Of a stretch of DNA of 17,724 nucleotides, positions 1 to 6,467 are shown in pieces (the first letter of the stretch is position 1; each line of letters begins with the position of its first letter). Source of the stretch: CAZIPN01 sp964541225 (GTDB lineage Bacteria > Actinomycetota > Coriobacteriia > Anaerosomatales > JAAXUF01); NCBI GenBank assembly GCA_964541225.1, contig CAZIPN010000037.1:1-17724 (forward strand), read 5' to 3'. The notes beneath the pieces were generated by a model. It saw nothing but the letters and a program-made list of their open reading frames with translations. It was not told where the DNA came from and made no database searches. The translations under genes and the position numbers were made by a program.

Positions 1-2
1 AT

Positions 3-839
3 TCCGGATCGCCCACCGCGAAGGTGCCCGACGCCTCAGGCAAGCAGCAGGAGGCTGCGGTCACCGCGGTGACCAATGCCGCACTTGTGCCGTCTGTCTA
101 CCATTCTGTTAGCACCAGCGTGCCGCGCGGCCGAGTGATGGGCCAGCTCCCTGCCCCCGGCAATCAGCAGCCCAACGGCTCAGAGGTGGCGGTCGTTATC
201 TCCGGCGGCAAGGCCACCTCGACGACGTCGGCCACTCCCAATGTCGTCCGCATGTCGAGGACGCAGGCCGGGAGGGTCATCAAGGCCGCGGGCTTCAGGG
301 TCCACGTCGTCGAAGCCTACGACTCCACGGTCCCCGAGGGCTTGGTCATCGGCCAAGTGCCCGCTGGCGGCAAGAACGTCGACCCAGGTCAGGACATGGT
401 CATCTCGGTGTCGACAGGCCCCATCTCAAAGCTAGCGGCGACGGTCCCGAAGGTGACCGGGAAGTCGCAGGCCAGTGCCCAGAGCGCGATGCGCAAAGTG
501 GGGCTGCGGTCGCGGATCAGCCACCTGTACAGCAGTGTGGTCGCCGAGGGCAAGGTCATGGGTCAGCTCCCTAAGGCCGGCGCGAAGCTGCTCAAAGACA
601 CGTACACCAGCATCGTGATGTCGCTCGGCAAGCCTGCCCCGCTGGACGTGTCGGTGCCCAATGTGACAGGCAAGCCCACGGCGGATGCCCTTGCCGTGCT
701 CCAGGCGGCGGAGTTCGACCCGATCCAGTCGCTCGTGTTCACTGAGGCGGCGCCCTCGGGCACGATCTACGAGCAGTACCCCAAAGCTGGCACGAAGGTG
801 AAGGAGGGCTCCCGGGTCGTCATTGTCGCCGCGCAGTAG
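3..839 (+). CDS. PASTA-repeat protein, C-terminal part (5' end outside window)
   Basis: The reading frame is open from the window edge, so the true start lies upstream; the GTG at 24 falls inside a PASTA repeat and is not a credible start. Four PASTA-like repeats are visible, at about 21-212, 234-419, 441-638 and 651-836. Each has the family pattern: a VPxVxG-type start, an alpha-helical stretch, then a turn of the type 'EGxVxxQxPxxG' and a closing beta strand (VVISGG, MVISVSTG, IVMSLG, VVIVAAQ). PASTA repeats are extracellular modules that bind muropeptides or peptidoglycan. They occur at the C-terminus of Ser/Thr kinases such as PknB, in some penicillin-binding proteins and in stand-alone surface proteins. 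The protein ends directly after the last repeat, as PknB-type kinases do, but no kinase or transpeptidase sequence lies in the window, so the parent protein cannot be decided. Confidence 0.88.
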   Translation, partial: SGSPTAKVPDASGKQQEAAVTAVTNAALVPSVYHSVSTSVPRGRVMGQLPAPGNQQPNGSEVAVVISGGKATSTTSATPNVVRMSRTQAGRVIKAAGFRVHVVEAYDSTVPEGLVIGQVPAGGKNVDPGQDMVISVSTGPISKLAATVPKVTGKSQASAQSAMRKVGLRSRISHLYSSVVAEGKVMGQLPKAGAKLLKDTYTSIVMSLGKPAPLDVSVPNVTGKPTADALAVLQAAEFDPIQSLVFTEAAPSGTIYEQYPKAGTKVKEGSRVVIVAAQ

Positions 840-857
840 CGCCGGCCGGTTCGGCGG

Positions 858-900
858 AGGCCCGCGGCGGGCAAGCGCCGGGCGTCGCTCGCGGGGGCCT
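858..900. terminator. GC-rich inverted repeats between convergent genes (possible terminator)
   Basis: The 86 nt between the convergent PASTA and terC-like genes are very G+C-rich. AGGCCC (858-863) can pair with GGGCCT (895-900), and CGGCG (865-869) with CGCCG (876-880) inside it. No T-run follows on either strand, so this would not be a classical intrinsic terminator. The call rests on position and pairing only. Confidence 0.35.
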
Positions 901-925
901 TCGACCGCGGGGGTCTCCGCTCGCG

Positions 926-1696
926 CTAGCTGGGTTCCTCGGCAGCTTCTCGGCGCTTGAGGTTCGCGTCGTAGCGCATCTGAATCGCCTGGATGCCCAC
1001 CGCGAAGAACATCGCGAAGTAGATGACGCCCTTCGGGATCTCGTAGCCGATCGCTTCACCCACAAGCAGCGCGCCGATCAGCAGCAGGAACGCGAGCGCG
1101 AGGATTTTCAGCGACGCGTGGCCGTTGAGGAAGTTCGAGACTGGATCGACGAAGGCCACCATGACCGCCATTGCGATCACGATGGCGGTCACCATGATCG
1201 GAATCTTGTTCACCAATCCCACCGCCGTGATCACCGAGTCGAGCGAGAACACCACGTCCATCAGCGCGATGTTGACGACGACGAGTGCGAGCGACTTCGA
1301 GACGCCGCCTTCGCGGACGCCTTCGTCTCCAAGTTCGACCTTGTGATAGATCTCGGACACCGACTTGTAGACCAGGAACAGCCCTCCGCCGAGCAAGACC
1401 AGCGACTTCCCGGTCACCGCGAATCCCTCACCGTGGACGCGCAGCCAGTCAAGCGTGATCAGCGGCGTTGTGAGCCGCGCGATCCACGAGAGCGAGAACA
1501 GCAGCGCCAGCCGCGTGAGCAGGGCCGCCCCAAGACCGAACTGCCGAGCCTGCTTCTGCTGCTCCCTGGGCAACCTGCCGGTGAGAAGCGCGATGAAGAC
1601 GAGATTGTCGATTCCAAGCACGATCTCGAGCAGCGAGAGCGTGACGAGTGCAATCCAGGCGCTGGGTTCTGTTAGCAGGGTGAGTGCGTTCTCCAC
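926..1696 (-). CDS. TerC family integral membrane protein
   Basis: A polytopic membrane protein of 256 residues from the chosen start, with about seven hydrophobic segments. The two family signatures are present: LEIVLGIDN near residues 23-31 and MDVVFSLDS near 146-154. They place acidic residues (E24, D30, D147, D153) inside membrane helices. TerC/Alx-type proteins are linked to tellurite resistance, and some members export manganese or supply metal to secreted enzymes, so metal-ion transport is the likely role. Start choice: GGAGG at 1703-1707 abuts the ATG at 1702 with no spacer but sits 6 nt from the GTG at 1696, so GTG 1696 is preferred. A GTG at 1732 is open but lacks a ribosome binding site and lies beside a -10-like hexamer. 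The gene is divergent from the L,D-transpeptidase gene. Confidence 0.9.
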   Translation of the reverse strand: MENALTLLTEPSAWIALVTLSLLEIVLGIDNLVFIALLTGRLPREQQKQARQFGLGAALLTRLALLFSLSWIARLTTPLITLDWLRVHGEGFAVTGKSLVLLGGGLFLVYKSVSEIYHKVELGDEGVREGGVSKSLALVVVNIALMDVVFSLDSVITAVGLVNKIPIMVTAIVIAMAVMVAFVDPVSNFLNGHASLKILALAFLLLIGALLVGEAIGYEIPKGVIYFAMFFAVGIQAIQMRYDANLKRREAAEEPS

Positions 1697-1732
1697 GAAC
1701 ATCCTCCAACGGCACGGCGCTGATCGTCGCAC

Positions 1733-1738
1733 AGTATA
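1733..1738 (-). promoter_or_regulatory. Candidate -10 box for the terC-like gene
   Basis: On the minus strand this reads TATACT, five of six matches to TATAAT. It would give a leader of about 30 nt carrying GGAGG before the start at 1696. No good -35 hexamer was found at 17-18 nt. Confidence 0.35.
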
Positions 1739-1756
1739 CGCAAGAGAGCGTGTTGA

Positions 1757-1783
1757 GGGTCGCCGACGTGTGGGTCGCCGACG
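1757..1783. repeat. 12-bp direct repeat in the divergent promoter region
   Basis: GGGTCGCCGACG occurs at 1757-1768 and again at 1772-1783, a 15-bp period. Both copies lie between the outward-facing candidate promoters of the terC-like and L,D-transpeptidase genes. They could be operator half-sites for a shared regulator or a small chance duplication. Confidence 0.5.
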
Positions 1784-1784
1784 G

Positions 1785-1811
1785 TTGGCCTGCGCTTTGG
1801 AAGGCTACACT
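1785..1811 (+). promoter_or_regulatory. Candidate promoter for the L,D-transpeptidase gene
   Basis: TTGGCC (1785-1790) and TACACT (1806-1811) are separated by 15 nt, shorter than ideal. Transcription would begin near 1818, about 20 nt before the preferred GTG start. Weak evidence, based on hexamer resemblance and position. Confidence 0.28.
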
Positions 1812-1839
1812 GTCCCGTGGTGCGCGTTGCGCCACTCGT

Positions 1840-2805
1840 GTGCAACGTGTTGGAGCGACTGCAGGGGGGCGAAAGCTGAGTCCCAGAGCGACTGCCGCGG
1901 TTGCGGCAACCAGTGTCTACATCGTCGCGCTCGTCGTGGCCGGTGGGCCTGCGCTGGCCCACGCTCGCACCGCGCCCAGCGCCCGCACCGCCGAGCAGGC
2001 AGTCGCCGAGTACGGCCCGGCCGCTCGCAGCCGGTTGGCGCCCGCGTTCGAGTCGGCGGGCGTGGCCTACCCACCCGCGAAGCTCGTCCTCGCTGCGATC
2101 AAGAGCGACCGCACCCTCGAGGTCTGGGCTTCTCGGCAGGGGGCGTGGCGCTACGTCACCTCGTACCGCATCCTCGGCGCGAGCGGCCACGCTGGGCCGA
2201 AGCTGAGGGAGGGCGACCGGCAGGTCCCCGAGGGCGTCTATCACGGCACGTCCCTCAACGCGAACTCGGCGTACCACCTGGCGATGCGGCTCGACTATCC
2301 CAACAGCTTCGATCGTGCTCACGCCAAGAGAGATGGGCGCACCAACCTCGGCGGCGACATCTTCATCCACGGCGGGGTTCGATCCACGGGGTGCCTAGCC
2401 ATGGGTGACGAGAGCATCGAGGAGCTGTTCGTGCTTGTGGCCGAGACAGGGCTCAAGAACGTGACGGTGCTGATCGCACCCACCGACCCGCGAAAGGGGC
2501 CGCTTCAGGCCGCCGAGACAGGCGAGCCCACGTGGGTGCCGGAGCTCTACGCGACGATCGATCGGCAGTTCGCGCAGCTTGTGCGGTCTCGGCCGGATCC
2601 GGCCGCGGGTGTGAGTCCGGCGGAGGCGGCGAGCCCTGGCGCGCAGGATGCGAGCGCGACCCTCGCGCATCGAGAGGGGAGCCGCGAGGACGCCGCCGGG
2701 CGCTGGAGCGCGATCGTGCTCGGGGTGCTCGGCGGGCTGACGGTGCTGGGTCTCGGCGCGGTGCTTGTGCGGCGCCGACGTCTCAGGACCGCGCGACGGC
2801 GATGA
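1840..2805 (+). CDS. YafK-type L,D-transpeptidase family protein, membrane-anchored
   Basis: From GTG 1840 the product has 321 residues. A basic N-terminus (GGRK) and a hydrophobic stretch ending PALAHA look like a signal peptide. The YkuD-type catalytic motif reads IFIHGGVRSTGCLAMGD, with H177 and catalytic C185. The STGCxAMxD form resembles the YafK branch of the family rather than the usual SHGC(I/V)R(M/L). Family members form 3-3 peptidoglycan cross-links, attach proteins to peptidoglycan or, for E. coli YafK/DpaA, release a bound lipoprotein. An Ala-rich linker precedes a C-terminal transmembrane helix (LGVLGGLTVLGLGAVLV) and an Arg-rich tail, so the catalytic domain should face outward between two hydrophobic ends. 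Start choice is uncertain: the frame is open back to 1684, and a CTG at 1876 follows a G-rich stretch. Starts upstream of the signal peptide would spoil its N-terminus. Confidence 0.85.
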   Translation: MQRVGATAGGRKLSPRATAAVAATSVYIVALVVAGGPALAHARTAPSARTAEQAVAEYGPAARSRLAPAFESAGVAYPPAKLVLAAIKSDRTLEVWASRQGAWRYVTSYRILGASGHAGPKLREGDRQVPEGVYHGTSLNANSAYHLAMRLDYPNSFDRAHAKRDGRTNLGGDIFIHGGVRSTGCLAMGDESIEELFVLVAETGLKNVTVLIAPTDPRKGPLQAAETGEPTWVPELYATIDRQFAQLVRSRPDPAAGVSPAEAASPGAQDASATLAHREGSREDAAGRWSAIVLGVLGGLTVLGLGAVLVRRRRLRTARRR

Positions 2806-2921
2806 TCGCCGCCGCCGCAGGCTGAGCTGGCGGCACGCGAGAGGTCGCTGACCTGCTGCGCACGCTCCACGACATGGAGTAGGCTGACCGGAGGGACGCT
2901 CTACGGAATGGGAGGGAGCTC

Positions 2922-3278
2922 ATGTCGAATTCCGGCCGAGATTCTGCCAACGCGGGAGCTGCCGCCGGTACCAGGGGTGTGATGCCAGCGACGGCTGGCG
3001 GGTGGTGGGCTCTCGGCGCCTCGGTGGTCGGACTGGCATCATGGGTGGTTCTGCCCATGATCACCATCGCATTCCGCGAGACCTACCCGATCACCGACAC
3101 CTGGGTGATGCCTGCACTAGGCATGGCGCTGATCGACGTAGCCGCAGTGCTTGACGTGCTGTGCATCTGGCCCTGGAGACAGCGCTCGGTGCTCAACGTC
3201 ATCGCCACCGTCGCCACGATACCGGCAGCCCTGTTCGCCAGCTTCATGGTCATCGGCGAGGCACTTGCCGGCGTCTAG
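2922..3278 (+). CDS. Small three-helix membrane protein, function unknown
   Basis: A 118-residue product with an Ala/Gly-rich polar N-terminus and three hydrophobic helices at about residues 28-51, 61-83 and 90-116. The start ATG is preceded by GGGAGG at 6 nt. Short polar loops (RETYPITDT, WPWRQRS) separate the helices. No domain was recognised and no catalytic residues stand out. Non-coding gaps on both sides (116 and 222 nt) suggest it is its own transcription unit. It could be a subunit or regulator of a membrane complex, but nothing in the sequence decides this. Confidence 0.72.
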   Translation: MSNSGRDSANAGAAAGTRGVMPATAGGWWALGASVVGLASWVVLPMITIAFRETYPITDTWVMPALGMALIDVAAVLDVLCIWPWRQRSVLNVIATVATIPAALFASFMVIGEALAGV

Positions 3279-3443
3279 TCTCCCAGCTTGTCTGGAGGCG
3301 GCGCGCGTACGCCTGAGTCCCAATCTCACAGGCGCTGTCCTTTAGAAGACCCTCAGGAATCCATAACTGACTTCTCATTGTCGGCACGCAAGTTGATCGC
3401 AGATCGTCTTGCGATGAGCGCGGGTGCGCGTGCTCGCCGGCTT

Positions 3444-3474
3444 GCCCGCCTTACTTCGGTCGTATGAGGCGGGT
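3444..3474 (+). promoter_or_regulatory. Hairpin just upstream of the cytochrome cluster
   Basis: CCCGCCT (3445-3451) pairs with AGGCGGG (3467-3473). The inner TAC (3452-3454) pairs with GTA (3462-3464) around a 7-nt loop, leaving a 2-nt bulge, so the helix has about 10 pairs. It ends about 12 nt before the AAGGAGG ribosome binding site (3486-3492) of the first cluster gene. It could be a 5'-UTR regulatory or stabilising structure, or a DNA operator. The remainder of the 222-nt gap (3279-3500) shows no convincing gene or promoter. Confidence 0.45.
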
Positions 3475-3500
3475 GGGACCCTGAGAAGGAGGACTCTGCC

Positions 3501-4166
3501 ATGAAGAACTCGAAGCGTGTCTTGGTGTGGATCGTTGTCGTGCTTGGCGTCCTGTTTGCAGCCATCCAACTCGTTCCCGTCGATCGCTCGAACCCTGCAA
3601 GCCAAACGCAAGTCCCAGCCGACACTCAAGCTCGGGCCGTACTTAGTCGTGCGTGCTACGACTGTCATTCAAACGAGACGAAGTGGCCGTGGTACAGCTA
3701 CGTTGCGCCGGTCTCGTGGCTTGTGGCTCGGGACGTCAATGAAGGTCGCGCGAAGCTGAACTTCTCGACGTGGAACCTCCTTTCCGCCGAGCAGCAGTCC
3801 GAGGCGTTCAAAGAGAGCTGGGAGAAGGTGCAGGAAGGCGAGATGCCGCTGTGGTTCTACCTGCCGCTGCATCCGTCAGCCAAGCTCTCCCCGACGGACC
3901 GTGCTGTATTGCAGGCGTGGGCGGCTTCCGCCGGCACCACCTCGGCGACGGGCGGGGGTATCGATCCTGGCACGGGCGCTGGTATCGACTCCGTCTCGGG
4001 CACCGGTTCCGACTCAACGGGCTCAACGGGGTCAGAGCTTGGGACGACTGACACCGGCGCAGGTACGACCAGCGTTCCATCCGGTGGTGGCGGGAGTCTC
4101 GGCGTCGGCGGTGCCGGTGAATCTGGGGCCTACGGAGACGTCGACAACGACGGGGACAACGACTAG
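3501..4166 (+). CDS. Membrane-anchored haem-binding domain (Haem_bd-like) mono-haem c-type cytochrome
   Basis: The 221-residue product begins with one transmembrane or signal-anchor helix (about residues 7-26). The haem-binding segment carries one CxxCH (C52-C55-H56) in the context ACYDCHSNETKWPWYSYVAP, followed by the Trp- and Tyr-rich stretch typical of the Haem_bd family. Family members are small periplasmic or extracytoplasmic haem proteins, often encoded beside other cytochromes. Residues from about 140 are a Gly/Ser/Thr-rich low-complexity tail ending in the acidic DVDNDGDND, which resembles a calcium-binding loop. AAGGAGG lies 8 nt before the ATG. The next gene starts 2 nt after this stop, so the two are almost certainly co-transcribed. 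The haem domain would sit outside the membrane and could pass electrons between the b-type and multihaem cytochromes encoded downstream; that role is inference. Confidence 0.86.
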   Translation: MKNSKRVLVWIVVVLGVLFAAIQLVPVDRSNPASQTQVPADTQARAVLSRACYDCHSNETKWPWYSYVAPVSWLVARDVNEGRAKLNFSTWNLLSAEQQSEAFKESWEKVQEGEMPLWFYLPLHPSAKLSPTDRAVLQAWAASAGTTSATGGGIDPGTGAGIDSVSGTGSDSTGSTGSELGTTDTGAGTTSVPSGGGGSLGVGGAGESGAYGDVDNDGDND

Positions 4167-4168
4167 CC

Positions 4169-4705
4169 ATGTCCAAGCATCGTCGGGAACTTGGGTTCGC
4201 TGGGCTCGGAATCGCCCTTGTGACGACTGTGTACGTGGTTGTCTACAAGGTGACGGGCGAGCTGCCACCGGCTTCGAGCGCGCTCGGGCACACCGTCGGC
4301 ATCATCGGCACGATCTTCATGATCCTGTCGCAGACGGCGTACTCGATTCGGAAGCAGGCTGGCAACACCCGATGGGGGCCGATGGTCAAGTGGCTGCAAT
4401 CGCACGTCATGATGGGGTTGGTCGGCCCGTACATGGTGCTGATTCACTCGGCGGGCAAGTTCAACGGACTTGCGGCCATTGCTGCGGCGATGACGGTGAT
4501 CGTGCTGATCAGCGGCATCGTCGGCCGGTACTTGTACACGGCGGTCCCCCGCGAGATTGAAGGCGTGAACCCCGAGCATCTCGCGAAGGCGAAGAAGGCC
4601 CTGGCGACGTGGCGGGCGATCCACATTCCGCTCACCTGGACGCTGTTCACCTCTGTGCTCGTGCACGTCGCGGGAGCCCTCTACTACGCGACGTTGCAGC
4701 GATGA
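4169..4705 (+). CDS. Four-helix membrane protein, predicted di-haem b-type cytochrome
   Basis: The 178-residue protein has four hydrophobic helices at about 9-29, 40-60, 78-124 (long; may be two) and 150-173. Two His pairs are spaced exactly 14 residues apart: H79/H93 in LQSHVMMG...LIHSAGKFNG, and H152/H166 in RAIHIPLTW...VLVHVAGALYY. This His-x13-His pattern on two helices is the classic arrangement for two stacked b haems with bis-His ligation, as in ferric-reductase-like and cytochrome b561-like domains. The motif SGIVGRYLYTAVPR after the second helix pair resembles membrane cytochromes found next to multihaem c cytochromes. Its place between two c-type cytochrome genes (2 nt after one, 15 nt before the other) suggests it takes electrons from menaquinol and hands them outward. 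Haem content and quinone use are inferred. Confidence 0.82.
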   Translation: MSKHRRELGFAGLGIALVTTVYVVVYKVTGELPPASSALGHTVGIIGTIFMILSQTAYSIRKQAGNTRWGPMVKWLQSHVMMGLVGPYMVLIHSAGKFNGLAAIAAAMTVIVLISGIVGRYLYTAVPREIEGVNPEHLAKAKKALATWRAIHIPLTWTLFTSVLVHVAGALYYATLQR

Positions 4706-4720
4706 GGGGGAGGTGACGCT

Positions 4721-6079
4721 GTGGCCAAGAAGCCGTCGGGGTCTGTCTCGGCAACCGGGATCATAGCGGCGGGTGTCCTGCTCGTAGCACTCGGGGTGTG
4801 GGCCGGTCTGGCCGGGCCCGCGATGTTCAGCCCTGGGAAGCTCAGCGCGAAGGCAACAGGCGTGAAGCTGGGCGGGATGACGAGCCACGCGCAGACCGGC
4901 GGGTCATGTGATATCTGCCATGTGGAACCGTGGTCCTCCGACGACATGGCCACGCGGTGCACACGCTGTCACACGGACGTCGCCACCGAGATCCAGACGC
5001 ACGAGGGCGTCCATGGCTTGCTGTCGCGCAATGCGTCATCGCCGACCTGCCGAGGATGCCACAGCGAGCACCTTGGAGCCGATGGTGCTCTGACCGTGGT
5101 CGACGATTCGAAGTTCCCGCACGAGCTCACTGGGTACTCGCTCGCGAGCCATCAGCACACGATCAAGGGCCCAGCCTTCACCTGCAAAGACTGCCACGGG
5201 ACGGATCTCTCCCGTTTCGACCAGGCGATCTGCGCTACGTGCCATTCGTCGATCGATGCGAAGTTCACCGCATCGCACAAGGCGTCGTTTGGCGCGAACT
5301 GCCTTCTGTGCCACAAGGGGTCTACCCCCGACGGCACCGACTTCGATCACGATGCGTTCGCGTTCAAGCTCACGGGCGCACACGCTGGCGTTGCGTGCTC
5401 AGGGTGCCACACGCCGACGCGCTCTCGGCAAGCCCTCAGCCTCACGCCGCAGACGTGCTACTCGTGTCACGCGAAGGACGACAAGCACCGCGGGTCGCTC
5501 GGCTACAAGTGCAACTCGTGTCACGCCACGAGCACCTGGAGCACGGCCACATTCAACCACTCGGTGCTCGGCAGCAATGTGGCGAGCAAGGACTGCGCTT
5601 CTTGCCATGCCGACACTGACATTCACGAAGGCGCATTTGGCAGACAGTGCGGCCAATGCCACAACACGGGCGGTTGGAGCCGCGCGCTCTTCAGCCACAG
5701 CAGACTGTCTGGCAGCCTGGCCTCTGCGGACTGCGCCTCGTGTCACGCGGGCAATGACGTGCACAGCGGTCGGTTCGGCCGACAGTGCGGTCAGTGCCAC
5801 AGCACGAGCAGCTGGGGTGGTTCGTCGGCAGGGCATAGCGCCTTCCCGGCCAACCACGGCGGAGCTCAGACCTGCTCGACCTGCCATCCGAGCGGCACGA
5901 AGACCTACACCTGCTACGGCTGTCACGAACACACCCCGGCCAACGTCCAGGCCGAGCACGGCGGACGCTCGGTCAGCTCGCTTGCGAACTGCCTGCAATG
6001 CCACTCGGGCGGCGGGGGAGGCGGTGGCCACGAAGGTCGAGGGAGTGGCGAACATCGGGGGCACGGCAATGACGACTAG
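4721..6079 (+). CDS. Membrane-anchored hexadecahaem c-type cytochrome (16 CxxCH)
   Basis: The 452-residue product starts at GTG, 7 nt after GGGGAGG. A single N-terminal transmembrane anchor (about residues 13-32) is followed by 16 CxxCH c-haem motifs, the first at 63-67 and the last at 424-428. The variants include CDICH, CTRCH, CRGCH, CKDCH, CLLCH, CSGCH, CNSCH, CGQCH and CLQCH. Segments such as FDHDAFAFKLTGAHAGVACSGCH resemble the cytochrome c3/c7-type multihaem families. Residues 246-384 form three tandem di-haem modules of 46-47 residues, each with extra conserved His (KHRG/IHEG/VHSG and FNHS/FSHS/AGHS) that can serve as distal axial ligands. The C-terminus is a Gly/His-rich tail. Such proteins act as extracytoplasmic electron wires to respiratory partners or extracellular acceptors. 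Maturation needs a cytochrome c biogenesis system, which is not in this window. Confidence 0.95.
   Translation: MAKKPSGSVSATGIIAAGVLLVALGVWAGLAGPAMFSPGKLSAKATGVKLGGMTSHAQTGGSCDICHVEPWSSDDMATRCTRCHTDVATEIQTHEGVHGLLSRNASSPTCRGCHSEHLGADGALTVVDDSKFPHELTGYSLASHQHTIKGPAFTCKDCHGTDLSRFDQAICATCHSSIDAKFTASHKASFGANCLLCHKGSTPDGTDFDHDAFAFKLTGAHAGVACSGCHTPTRSRQALSLTPQTCYSCHAKDDKHRGSLGYKCNSCHATSTWSTATFNHSVLGSNVASKDCASCHADTDIHEGAFGRQCGQCHNTGGWSRALFSHSRLSGSLASADCASCHAGNDVHSGRFGRQCGQCHSTSSWGGSSAGHSAFPANHGGAQTCSTCHPSGTKTYTCYGCHEHTPANVQAEHGGRSVSSLANCLQCHSGGGGGGGHEGRGSGEHRGHGNDD
5456..5872 (+). repeat. Three tandem di-haem modules inside the multihaem cytochrome
   Basis: Residues 246-291, 292-337 and 338-384 are tandem copies. 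Each runs CxSCH, 13 residues, CxxCH, then about 23 residues ending before the next CxSCH or CSTCH. The second and third copies share FGRQCGQCH exactly and CASCHA at their starts. The copies are alike in protein but diverged in DNA, pointing to older internal duplication. Confidence 0.8.
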
Positions 6080-6207
6080 TCACTCCGCAGCCTTCGTTCT
6101 CTTCGAGCTGGGCCTCGCCGAAACACTCCGCGGACCTCCCGACCCGGCGTGACTCAACTGCTTTGCCATGCACTGCCGACAGTCTCACTCGAAGGAAGGG
6201 AACTCCC

Positions 6208-6381
6208 ATGTCTCAGCCAATGTTTGATGCCAACGCCTGCTCGGCGTGTGGCACTTGCGTGGAAGAATGCCCCAACGGCTGCCTCGAACTCGGCGACACC
6301 GCCACGCTTGCGCGTCCGGACGATTGCTCCGAGTGCGGCACGTGCGCCGAGTCGTGCCCGAACGGCGCAATCACGGTGTAG
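6208..6381 (+). CDS. Small 2[4Fe-4S] ferredoxin
   Basis: The 57-residue protein has two complete cluster motifs: C11-x2-C14-x2-C17-x3-C21-P and C40-x2-C43-x2-C46-x3-C50-P. It is a bacterial (clostridial-type) ferredoxin, a soluble low-potential electron carrier. The ATG at 6208 is preferred over the upstream in-frame codon at 6163: it follows AGGAAGGG and gives the usual short N-terminus. An extra Cys (C25) follows the first motif. The gene lies 128 nt after the multihaem cytochrome, a gap in which I see no convincing promoter, gene or terminator, so it may belong to the same transcript or be separate. Convergent neighbours follow downstream. Confidence 0.93.
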   Translation: MSQPMFDANACSACGTCVEECPNGCLELGDTATLARPDDCSECGTCAESCPNGAITV

Positions 6382-6388
6382 CAGGAGT

Positions 6389-6423
6389 CCGTCGTGGCGC
6401 TGCAGGGTGCGGCGTCACGACGG
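6389..6423. terminator. 12-bp hairpin between convergent genes (candidate bidirectional terminator)
   Basis: CCGTCGTGGCGC (6389-6400) pairs with GCGTCACGACGG (6412-6423), twelve pairs with one G-T wobble around an 11-nt loop. It sits 8 nt after the ferredoxin stop and 45 nt from the stop of the convergent lipoprotein gene. No T-run follows on either strand. Position and helix strength support a terminator or mRNA-end structure for both genes. Confidence 0.6.
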
Positions 6424-6467
6424 GCCCGCGCTTCGCCGCACAACGGTCGTTTCGGCCCCTGTGCTGT

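Noticed and set aside
3..839. Serine/threonine kinase (PknB) call for the PASTA protein
   Set aside because: Only the PASTA repeats are in the window; no kinase or transmembrane segment is visible, so the kinase name is not supported.
1455..2408. 317-codon plus-strand frame across the terC/Ldt divergent region
   Set aside because: It runs antisense to terC and out of frame with the L,D-transpeptidase gene. The translation is Arg/Gly-rich low complexity.
2798..2810. GGCGAT/ATCGCC palindrome at the end of the L,D-transpeptidase gene as a terminator
   Set aside because: The centre is a single base, too short for an RNA loop without opening several pairs, and no T-run follows. The remaining 116-nt gap shows nothing convincing.
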